64,000 nt of DNA from Mantis religiosa (lineage: Eukaryota; Arthropoda; Insecta; Mantodea; Mantidae), in NCBI GenBank assembly GCA_030765055.1, contig CM060955.1, positions 153,716,006 to 153,780,005 of the forward strand, given 5' to 3'. Shown here piece by piece: positions 54,490 through 64,000 of the stretch. A model generated the notes under the pieces. That model had not been told where the DNA came from, did not search any database, and saw only the letters and a list, made by a program, of their open reading frames with translations. The first letter of the stretch is position 1. Each line of letters begins with the position of its first letter. A program made the position numbers and the translations under genes.

Positions 54490-56170
54490 TTACATTATTT
54501 ATTCCAGTTGGGATCAATGACTTTTGCCATGGTGTGGGTACATCACTTTTGGTACTAACAGCATTCGTAATATTAGACATCCTGCTTTTCATTTGAATTT
54601 ATATACTCTGTACAGCTAGTGTTGTAATAGAAAAAGTTCTAAAATCGTGTGCTGTGAAGTGTTTTGTGTAGCTTTCCCACAAAAGTCACAGCATTTTTCG
54701 CTTCACACAACAAAAGGGTTTGTGTGCCATTTTTGCACGCACAAAAGTGCTTGTTTTGATTTGCTTTCCCTGCACTTTGATTTGCTGTTGCATTGCGACT
54801 CTCCATTGGCTATTATCTGTCATCCTTCAACACGGATAGTAATACTGCCATGGATATTTCTTCCACACCCTCTACAAACATAGAGGTGCTCTTGCACGTA
54901 TTTGCTTGCAGGTGGGAGTCAGGAATGTATGTTGGTACTCCTGTCTTACTTTATTTACAATTCCAATTTTTGGCTTACTGAAAACAGTGGTTCAGTTCAA
55001 GTTACACTGTTATGGTTCATGGTATCACCACGTCTTTTATCTGCACTAACATAAATTCGGTGAGCAGCTTAATCAGTTACCCTTTCCATACAGGAACCCT
55101 AGAGGAAAGCGTGCAAAATAAGTAACAGTGTAGGCTAACTCCAGAATTAAGCATAAAGCGGTGTGGAAAAGGAGGGAGAAATAATTCCTACACCAGGCAC
55201 TTTAACCCCAAAGTGTATGAGCATAAGTGGGTATGTGGATGTCAAGAAAGGAATGCTCTGTTCTGCTTTCCATGCTTGCTCTTCGGAAACAATGATGTTT
55301 GAAGCACAACGGGAGTGACAGATTCAGGTCACCTAATTGTGCGCATTGGTAAGCACAAACAAAACGTGAAACTTCTAAATAATGTACTAGATTTAAGTGT
55401 TTTAGACAATATAAACATTGCGACACTGTTAAGTCGTGCATATCAGGAGGCGAGACTGAAACATTACCACCAAGATGAAAAAAAAACAACAGACATGTGC
55501 TATCGCGTATAATTGATTGTATTATGTTGTCAATGGAGAAGAGCATTGCCTCTAAGATGAAGGATTTCAACACCAGAGTCATTAAGAAGTTCTGCAATAG
55601 AAAGGAGAACCGCATGCACTACATACTTCGACATTAAGTAAGACCATAACCTTGTAGTACACTCCTAATTTTATGCACCAGCCGCCACTCTGTTAAGCTG
55701 CATTTCATTGCTTCAATTTGACTCTGTATTATATCTCTTTTATTACGCTATCTCAATAAATACTTAAAGTGAGGTCAGATTCAAAAAGCTTCTTGAGCGG
55801 CAGCGAATCTATTAAAATTAATAATATTAAAAGCTACAAAACAAAATTATTCTTGCAAATATTTCACAACTTATTACAAAAATGAAAATATAATGCACAA
55901 CGAAAGAATTGGAAATGAAATGTATTTAATGAAAACCTAGTCTTTATTCAAATTAAAGTTTACAGACAGCAGGCTTTGAACTTTCCAGAGAGTCAATAAA
56001 CAAATAAAGAAGAAGAAGGAGAGGTGGACCTCAAGTAAGTTTTATAACAAGTCTAGTTTTCAGTTCTAGTAAGATTTTGTGTATCTCTAACCATTTCCGG
56101 GTTGTGCCAAGTGATGCCGAACCTGGCCATTCCCTGTAAATTACACAGATGTACTCCGTTTGTCATATAA
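54490..56170 (+). repeat. hAT-like block, cycle 3
   Basis: Matches 19240-20892, 26113-27394 and 37901-39180, ending 'taaattacacagatgtactc'. The lead-in frame at 54647-54883 is homologous to 19364-19615. Confidence 0.75.
55080..55637 (+). pseudogene. hAT-like TTF-zinc-finger fragment, fourth copy
   Basis: After a splice-acceptor-like 'cctttccatacag' the plus strand encodes LTPELSIKRCGKGG, HFNPKVYEHKWVCGCQE, LFCFPCLLFGNND, a stop (TGA near 55301 where Trp is expected), then GVTDSGHLIVRIGKH, and VLDLSVLDNINIATLLSRAY. After a frameshift, near a run of A, the tail NTRVIKKFCNRK ends at about 55637. The TTF finger Cys residues are kept, the rest of a hAT transposase is absent. Confidence 0.7.
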
Positions 56171-56398
56171 ATATCTTAAACGTGTAATATATGAATGAAA
56201 AACATAAAATATGTTTTTCCAGATTCAAATTTCCTGAAAAAAATTCCATTTAAGTGTAATTGTGCTATTGGGAGGTGTCCTTGTAACATTTCCTGTGTTT
56301 TGTTTATAGATGCTGAATATATATCACTTTGGTATTTGCCCGACTTTATTTGAAATATGCAGAACAAAAATTATTTTGCTTTTGGATTAAGGAGATAC

Positions 56399-56436
<38 letters not shown>

Positions 56437-56484
56437 GTATTTCCTTTTCAATTTTGACATTTAATTTTTAGCTAGAACGCAATT
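56171..56484 (+). repeat. Spacer after the hAT-like block, cycle 3
   Basis: Matches 27395-27701 and 39181-39502. It includes a pure (AT)n run at 56401-56432, where the sister copies have only 'aatatata'. No gene. Confidence 0.65.
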
Positions 56485-56710
56485 TCTCCCCTACCTACTA
56501 TACATGTGACACTTAACACTAAAAAGAGAACGCCAAGAAGAAAACCGATACAAAACTGCAGTTCAAATATCCCGTGTGTTTCCCGAGTAGCTTTATCTAC
56601 AGCGACACACAGCGGCAGTCTTATGTAACACGAAGTACAGGTAAAATGTAAAAGGTGGCGCGCAAGTTCTAATTGTTATGTACATATCAGTATATCTAAA
56701 CGGTTAAGAA
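56485..56710 (+). repeat. Core repeat copy 16
   Basis: The dyad site (56590-56603) reads GCTTTATCTACAGC; the outer GCT/AGC still pair, the inner bases do not. Confidence 0.75.
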
Positions 56711-59009
56711 TCTTTCACTAAATATTAGAACAGTGATGATTTGTTTTGGTTTATACCATATCTCAAATGTGAACCATCGTAACTTAGAGCTATATTATAC
56801 ACAAAAAGCAATATACATCGACAGCGATTATTGTTCTTCTGAACAAATATCTGCGAGAGCCTGTATAAGTTCCAGAAATTCGGCTCTTGTTGTGTATTAC
56901 TTTTATCATTGGTTTAGTTACCTATGATCAACTATAGAACGTTTTGCACAACACATATAGTCCTGCAAACACAATTCAAGGTTTAGACTATGCGGCTGCC
57001 AAGTAGTATACGTAGCCAAAGGCCTAATGCCGAATGTCCATTTTGGGCGCTGCATACGCTCTATTTCCTCAAATGCAAATAAAGTTATAATAAAATGATA
57101 TTCAAGGTTTCGGCTGTCCTTGTTCTTTTTTTCAAATTGTAAGCGTAGTATCGGACAGTTATTATTTTTATCACGTAGTTCATTTCTGGATTGCAGTTTA
57201 TGTTTACTTTACTTTGCAATGATCACACTTGAGAGTTGGACATTCCCGTCAGGTTTGGTGCTATTTTCGTGAGAGCAATATCCAATATTAATCCATTTCT
57301 CACTAAACGTTCACCAAAAATGATACATTTATTTCATTTACTTTATTATTGACAAATTTTGGTGTTCCCTTTACAATACTCGAGTAAGTCCTTTGTAGTT
57401 GTATTGGTCTTCAGTTTTGGCTGCTTGTTCTTTTCTGTCTTTCACACGTGTTCGCTTTTCCATAAGTTGGACTTTATATGAACCGGAAGTCAATATTTCA
57501 CTTGACGTCTCTTTGGAATGTCGAACTTTGCACAGATATACCTGGAGAATGAAGAAATTCTGAGACTAATAGTTCATTTGTTATTTTATTTACAGATAAC
57601 AGCATTGCGTTGTTTCCAATTCCCCCTCTTTTTACCCAATTCTATATGGGGATAAAGAAATCAGACTCAATACTAGAAATATATGTCTAATAGTACTTGA
57701 GTATTCCAATACGAAAGGTACATAGAGTTCCTATACATTTTTGTTTTCATTTATATATCTGTTAATCTTGAATGCACGTTTTTACACAGATCGGGTTTTC
57801 ACTATCCTAAACCAAAGGCCAGTTTATCGTGCGAACACACCCAAATGTCTTTAAGGACAAAATGGTTTCCTACATTTTCCTTGTTTAATTTAAATTTAGT
57901 TAAGTCGCAAAATATACATAAAACCAGATAATGTATCTGTCAATGTGTTTGCCATGGTATTGAACTTCCAGTTGTTAGTAAACAAGCATAACTCCCTCAC
58001 GCTCTTCATAACGGTCAAAACAAAGCACAAACAACTGAATAACAAGATGCAGAATGGCCTGCTTGTCATTTGGTAAGTGCTGCCACATGTTTGTAGTGAG
58101 AACTGTCCGAAACCAGGCTCTATCTAATACCTTACGACCTTTCCCTATGTAAATTACAGTTATATTGTATAAATACGCAGTAAGACCGACAAGGGTCATT
58201 GTGTTCAAAACAAAGTTCTTATCAGTTCTGGAAATTCAACTCTTGATTTTATCCTTCATTCCAATCTTGATTATTAACTTATAATTTGTGGAAAACTATA
58301 GCGCGCTATAAGGATCTAAATCATTCATCCTGTTATCAGACTGTATTAATAAGAAATTCGGAATACATTAGCAATTCCTGTTGTAAATGGAGATGCAGGA
58401 AGTATCACTTATACTGTCGCTAGCACAAGCCACAGGCTGCGCGTGGGCAAGAGCTGAACGCTAGCCGAGAAAGAGAAACAGACAGAGTCTGGAATTTACC
58501 ATTTACCATTTTCCGCAGCCGAAATCCCTATAGTTGTAGGAATATGTACATATCTTTTCGCAGCTCCAACTTCCTTGCAGCATTTTACCTCTACTTAACA
58601 ATCTTCCCTGACAGTAGAATGAATACATATTCTGAATCCCTCGCCTTACCTTATCCCACTACGCCTGCTGCAGCAGTGGTTCTTATTTCTGGAGGGTATC
58701 GATGTAAGAAAGTTTGCACTTTCTTATTCTACGAATATCTGGAGTAATTCCAATGCACATTTGTTATAAATCAGCCTCACACGAACATAAAAAGTAACGA
58801 AATGCTAGAAATGGAGCAATTACATAATTCCTTTGTGGAAAAGAAGTTTGATTTCACACTCAGACTGAAGAAACAAGAATGTCGCACCAACACAAAGCTA
58901 CACTTCTGTACCCTAGAGAACATTTATGAAAAACTAATCGGAGTCGACCGCCAATAGCAATCATCCGCGCTTTCCTTAAATAAACATATAATATTTGAGC
59001 AGAATGCAA
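56711..59009 (+). repeat. Macro-repeat block U, cycle 3
   Basis: Parts match 39731-43670, notably 56985-57080, 57940-58300 and 58380-58710. About 57080-57900 has no match that I noticed and no recognisable gene. The minus-strand frame 57975-58208 covers the best conserved patch. 58711-59009 is core-proximal repeat. Confidence 0.55.
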
Positions 59010-59235
59010 TTTCTCCTCTAAGTAATGTATGTAATGCTCTACACTAAAGGAAAACGTCAAGAAGAAAACCGATACAAACGTGCTGGTCAAATGTCTCGCG
59101 GGTTTCCTGAGTAGCTGTGACTACAGCGACACAAAATGGCAGCCTCGTTTAAAGCGAAGTAGAGGCAGAATGTCGCACATGTCGCGCAAGTTGTAATTGC
59201 TCTGTAAATATCACTATGTCTTAGTTTCTAAGAAT
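59010..59235 (+). repeat. Core repeat copy 17
   Basis: Core with intact dyad GCTGTGACTACAGC at 59114-59127. 59236-59494 is core-distal repeat matching 27940-28175. Confidence 0.8.
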
Positions 59236-59519
59236 ATTTTTAAAAAAGTTCAGAAGATCTATTGCTTTTCTGGTTTATACTAGCCTCTAACTGTGACCGA
59301 CAGTGATTTACAGCCATATCTTATACAAAAATAAATTTATACCTACAAGAATCATTGTATTTTCGAATAAAAGCTCCCTGAATTCTGTATAAGATTAAAA
59401 AATTCAACCAATAATTTCCATATTTCATTCTCATACCTCGTCACTTGTAATAACTGTGACATGCTGTATATATGCCGTAGGTACGTCATTGCCCTAACAG
59501 GTCGCTGCCAGAAACAGGT

Positions 59520-60403
59520 ACGAGGCGGTGTCCTCATCCGAGAAGGATGAAGATCTGGAACGATCAACTGTCTTCCCTGCCCTTCCGACCACAAAACCAA
59601 AGGCACCCAAGCACCAACGGCCCACATAGCCAAACACTACTGCAACAAAACCGTCAACGTCAATAACAACCTACACCCATCAACACCCCTAGTTTGGCCT
59701 CCACACCAGCCGAAGCCGCGGCTACAAACACAAAAGAAACCTCACAGAAACCGCCGCACATCGTCATTCCTGACGGCAGGCAGGCACCTTAAGTCCTGCA
59801 GATACTCCGGGGTTCCCTCCCAGCTGGCACGTACACGCTTCAGTATACGCATAACTGCCTCAAGCTGTGCCTCAACCGGAAAGAAGACGCCATTCCCACT
59901 ATGACAAAGCTGAAGGACGCCGGAGTGGAGAACTTCAGCTTCACCCCGCGGAGTGATAAACCTCTCCGATACATCCTGAAGCGTCTTCCGAGGACCTTGA
60001 AGAGGACCTTATCCGTGAGGACCTAGAGGCGAAGGGCTACACCGGCGTCCTAGTTCGTCAACTGAAATCACGCGGCAGGCCTCTGCCAAACTTCCAAGTT
60101 ACCTTTGACAGGACCATTCAAAACCAGCGACTTCTGCAAGAAAGAGAGGTATGCCATATACTTGTCACTGTGGAGGTCCTGAAGACAAATAACAACATTA
60201 CACAATGCTTCAACTGCCAGCAGCTGGGGTACACATTTAAGATGAGTCACATGACCTCCCGGTGTGTCCTCTGTGTGTGCTCAGCTGACTGCCCAAAGAA
60301 GGCAACGCAGGACGTTGTACCCCGCTATGCGAACTGTGGGGAGACGCATCCTGCCAGCTACAGGGGTTGCGAGACGTTCCGCAACGAACGCTACCGCCGC
60401 TAA
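59520..60403 (+). pseudogene. LINE C ORF1 (zinc-knuckle nucleic-acid-binding protein)
   Basis: Fragments in several frames form an ORF1: LKDAGVENFSFTPRSDKPLR, then LVRQLKSRGRPLPNFQVTF, VCHILVTVEVLKTNNNITQC, and a Cys/His cluster with CFNCQQLGY, SRCVLC, CANCGETHPASYRGC ending at 60403. The FxNCQxxGHT...C and CANCG.HPASYRGC patterns are typical of Jockey-clade ORF1 proteins, which bind the element RNA. In the first knuckle the usual His is replaced by Tyr (LGYTF). Frame changes near 59990-60010 and stops upstream show it is dead. 60404-60723 is the ORF1 tail with no intact frame. Confidence 0.7.
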
Positions 60404-60723
60404 CTGGCAGCCATAGCCAGGGCACCCTCAAGTGCACAACCAGGTCCACGACCCATTGCCAACCCGGCCCTGGTCAGAGATGGCGTCTCACTTTCAGGCA
60501 CCATGAGGGGACAAAGCGCATCAATGCCGCCACCCGCTGGCCAAACCTCAACAGCTCCCCCCTCCCAGGCGCCATCTGGTGACATAGGAGGTCTCAAAGA
60601 GCTCTTTACTTACAGAAACTTGCTCCAAAGGTACAGCCTTTTATCGCAAGATTTAAGAGCTGCACCAGAACTTGGGAGAAACTAGAAGCCCTCATATGGC
60701 TTCTGTCGGACATCTTCGAGTAA

Positions 60724-62690
60724 ATGGCTCAACTAAGGGGAGGCACATCTCTAACTCGCGGGCTCCTTTGGAATGCCGACGGCATCTACAGGCAGCAACA
60801 CGAACTTGAAAGCTACCTGCGGCGTAACAAAATTGACGTCACATTCATTTGAGAAACAAAATTAAAGCAGGAGCACACTTTCAAGCTCAGGGGTTATCAA
60901 ATATTTCGGACTGATAGAATAGGCAGACAGGGAGAGGGAACAGCTATTTTACTAAAAAACAAAGTTGCTCATGCTCCTGTTACGCTGCCACCATTGGCAG
61001 CGTTAGAGTGCACGGCTCTTAAAACACAACTAAATAACAAAACGGTGATGCTGGTGGTCCTCTATCGGCCCCCAAACTCCCCCGACTGTACACGCGACCG
61101 CGAACAAATCCTCACTTTGGAGGAGCACGTTATAATGGCACGAGACCTCAACGCTCAAAACCCCTGGTGGTATTCGGGTCGAGCAAACGCGGCGGAAGGT
61201 CTCCTGACAGAAAATTACGATTTCGAGGTGTACTTCCCCCCCGAACCCACCTTTTGGCACAAATCAGGGCACTTCGACCCTGAGATTTTGGACTTCGTCA
61301 TTACAAAAATTGCGACATTACCAAACAACTTCACTGTGTATCACAGCCTAGACTCGGACCATCTTCCAGTGCATTTTGATATCAGTGGCGCCATCACGTC
61401 CGGTCTGACCGGCCCTATAAGGACGCGCAGAAACAGACTGGAGCAAGTTTACCCTTGAAATGCACGGAATGGCTCAGCCTAGGCTGTCAAACTACAGCGA
61501 AGCGGACATCGACGTCGCCATTGAAAACTACACCGCCTCGCTGTACACAGCCAAAAAAATCCACCAGCTACACCACAAGCCCACCTAGTGTTTGCACGTA
61601 CCCTGAGGTGGAGCAGCTCATTGCCAGGAGGCGACGCTTGACGAGACCTTGGCGGCTTACACGCCAGCCTGAGTGCAAAATGCTAGCAAAATGGCTACGC
61701 AACATCATTCGTCAAAAAATTAAATGAAACAAAATTGAGCAATGGGATCAGGAAATGTTAAATACCACACATTCGGACAGCTCTTTTTGAAAATTATTAA
61801 AGGCATTTAAAGTCTCCTCGAGCGGTAACTCAGGCACTGAGGCGCTACACACTCACCTCGGCCTGCACTTCTCCTTTGAGGAGAAAGCCGAGGTCTTTGC
61901 AGCCTGTCTGGAAACAAGATTAACAGAAACCCAGCGACGAACCCCGAGTTAGAACGGGATGTCCAGACTTGGGTACAAAACTGGGTGGCACAGAGGCATG
62001 AGCAATACTTGCCCCTCACCACACCGCAGTAAGTGTACAAACTCATTAGGAAGCTACCTAATGTTAAAGCCGCCAGCCCGCACAGGGTGTCTAATGAGGA
62101 ACTCAAACATCTCCCGAGAAAAGCCGTGGTGCAACTTACAAAACTTTTCAACGCTTGTTTGCAGCAAAATTATTTCCCTGACACTTGGAAACGAGCCAAG
62201 GTAATTATGCTCCCCTAGCAAGGGAAAAGCACCAGGCAACCTAAAAATTACCGCCTCATTAGTCTCCTGTTCTCTATTAGTAAATTGCTCGAGCAAATAA
62301 TTCTATTTCGACTCCAAAGCTAATTGCGGCGCTTGAGATTTCAAGTTCACAATTTGGCTTTAGAAAAGGGCACTCAACAGACCTTCAACTTTTAAGACTA
62401 GTACATGACGTCGCGGAGCAATTTAACAATGGGGCTTCAACGTTGGCGCTATTTTTCGACGTAGAAGCCGCATTTGATCGGTGCTGGCAAAACGGCCTGA
62501 TTTACAAGCGTCACCGAAAGTTTTCCGGCCTCCAAAATTCACTGCCAATGCTGCATAACTTAAAAAAAAAAACAGGCACTTCTACGTCCTAGTGAGTCGC
62601 TCTTCCCCAAAGGAGAGAGTGATGCAGGCTGGCTCACCACAAGGGGCTATTATGTCACCTTTCCAGTATATACTCTTCACCAACGACTTT
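60724..62690 (+). pseudogene. LINE C ORF2: endonuclease and partial reverse transcriptase
   Basis: From ATG 60724 the frame gives LLWNADGI, a TGA at 60850-60852 directly before ETKL (catalytic Glu), FRTDRIGRQGEGTAIL, VVLYRPPN, ARDLNAQNPWW, PTFWHKSG, ILDFVIT and SDHLPVHFD: an exonuclease/endonuclease/phosphatase-type nuclease with most catalytic residues. It leaves the frame near 61440 and continues as TDWSKFTLEMHG in another. RT pieces follow: LPNVKAASPHRVSNEELKHL, NYFPDTWKRAKVIMLP, QFGFRKGHSTDLQLL, LALFFDVEAAFDRCW and GSPQGAIMSPFQYILFTND, where the element ends. The YxDD active site, thumb and C-terminus are absent. Confidence 0.85.
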
Positions 62691-64000
62691 ATTTAAAGAA
62701 ACACAGCAGACGCTTACATAAGATGCTTACTTTCCACAGCGTCTTTAACGAAATAAAGAAGAAACGAAGGCAGACCTTGAACTATACTCAAATACTTGAA
62801 TGTTTTTCGCTACCTGTAACCTAGAAATTTTGTTTATCTTGTGTGGCCTATATATAAAAAAATCATGGCCACCTCCATTTTAATATACATATTGATAAAT
62901 TCAAGCAAATAAGGAATATCTAAGAATTGGTTCACACCACGAAAATAAAAATGTATTTGACAAACTGTTTATTATAACAAGATCTACATTTTCTATTATC
63001 TGTTACACTTTATTAGTTATATAAATGACAGAAAGATTAAAGAGCGATTCAGTGGTCTACCGGGAAACATATGAGTCAGTTGGAGAATTTAATGTTATTT
63101 CGGCATGTTGGTCATAGTAGCTCAATGGTTTAGAGCAACCGAACGGAGAGCAGCATATCTGTGGTTCAAGACCCGGCTATAGCACTGGATATTTTCGGTC
63201 TGGCTCTACTCAGTCAAAGCTGCAGCTTTGTTATATACAAAAGACAATAGAGATCACCAAGAAATATTGAGCTTTTTGAAAACAGCAGTCCGCGAAATCC
63301 TTTATAAGATCCAAGAATTCGACGTTTGATGTGCGTCCATGCAAATCTGGTTCTTCAGCTCAAATTATTTGTGAATAACTATAGCTACCACCTCGTTACC
63401 CTAACGATTAATTTAGTATTCCAATTTATAATATTCGTATTTTAATAGATGCACCGAAACCATCTTTGTGTAATAATTACTAATTGTAGTAACTATTCGG
63501 TTTCTTTCTTATTAATATAAGGATCAATTAACACACATCTCTAAAACTACAATATGTGATAGCCCTTTGTACAGTATTAAGGGAGTTAATGAGACAAAAT
63601 TATCTTATCGATCTTTCTCTCTCTTCTTACATATTTCTAGATACACATATATCTTGGAGATCCACCAATTTACTGTAATTAGGGTAAGTAGTAAGATAAG
63701 TCCAAAATTTTATGCTTTATTTATTTACGTCCTGCAACAGCAAGACATATCTGACGATGACATGAGTGAAATAATTCTCAAATAAGCCGAGATATTGTGA
63801 ATATAATGTCTTTGAGAAGAGATATTAAAATCTGTCTTGGCAAACCTAAATTATCCATTCTCTTGGCGATTCACAAATTCTTCGCTCAGTCCACTTAGGG
63901 TGAGTTTGCTTTGATTTGAGAGCCACAATCTACACCTATATGGATCTGCTCTTACACATTCAGAATTTTCGAATAAGTTTCTAATTAACGGACATCGTAT
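62691..64000 (+). repeat. Macro-repeat block Y, start of cycle 4 (cut by the window end)
   Basis: Collinear with 28620-29960 and the other Y blocks. The frame at 63567-63785 has a counterpart at 44327-44518 but no recognised family. Confidence 0.75.
63105..63205 (+). mobile_element. tRNA-derived SINE1, copy in block Y, cycle 4
   Basis: 'tagctcaatggtttagagc' (A box region) and 'ggttcaagacccgg' (B box, mutated from 'caaatcc') with the body 'ggtctggctctac'. Same site as in the other Y copies. Confidence 0.65.

Larger units (their letters stand above)
59495..62690 (+). mobile_element. LINE C, degenerate Jockey-like element lacking its 3' end
   Basis: Order is ORF1 remnant, endonuclease, partial RT. 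It stops within the RT shortly before the expected YxDD motif and joins block Y at 'tttatttaaa'. Host repeat positions on the two sides are about 425 bases apart in the uninterrupted copy at 28175-28600, so both element 3' end and host sequence were lost, presumably by deletion after insertion. A family different from LINEs A and B, and older by its mutation load. Confidence 0.8.

Overview
The window is eukaryotic, AT-rich, repeat-dominated DNA with no convincing single-copy host gene. The element families (a Jockey-like group of LINEs, a Ty3/gypsy LTR element, a mariner transposase of the type with an ARQCH-containing N-terminus, a TTF-zinc-finger hAT-like fragment and two tRNA-derived SINE families) point to an arthropod, most likely an insect with a large, transposon-rich genome. 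No species can be named from this sequence alone. I see no bacterial-type operon, no CRISPR array, no rRNA and no credible functional tRNA gene.

Layout. By eye, most of the window is a diverged tandem array of a long macro-unit. The same blocks recur in nearly the same order. I name them Y (carries SINE1), Z, a GC-rich composite block, a gypsy-type LTR fragment, W, X, X2 (carries a LINE 3' fragment and SINE2), V, a hAT-like block, and U. Y starts near 7960, 28030, 43670 and 62690, which gives three complete cycles plus partial ones at both ends. After subtracting private insertions each cycle is roughly 12-14 kb. Nested inside each cycle, a core of about 165-230 bp occurs about five times (17 copies in the window), so the macro-unit itself seems to have grown from a smaller ancestral monomer. 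Block V holds an inverted copy of part of block Z.

Private insertions. The cycles are interrupted by younger elements that are not shared between copies: a broken Ty3/gypsy element on the minus strand (20893-26112, gag and pol with several stops and frameshifts) flanked by a 1.28-kb direct repeat; an ORF1-only LINE on the minus strand (30032-32221) with an 11-bp target duplication; 5'-truncated Jockey-like LINE A (32816-34415, open RT frame); a GC-rich 549-bp insertion with a 10-bp duplication (35727-36275); LINE B (52733-54489, one nonsense codon, 14-bp duplication); and LINE C (about 59495-62690, ORF1, endonuclease and partial RT, heavily mutated and lacking its 3' end).

How the parts relate. 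Nothing here looks like a working pathway. Every transposase or polymerase frame is truncated or interrupted except the partial RT of LINE A. The points of interest are architectural: the macro-repeat, a dyad-symmetric motif that tends to stay self-complementary across diverged core copies, the embedded TTF-hAT fragment, and the record of insertion, inversion, microhomology duplication and deletion. Block boundaries were found by eye and are good to roughly tens of bases; no alignment was computed.
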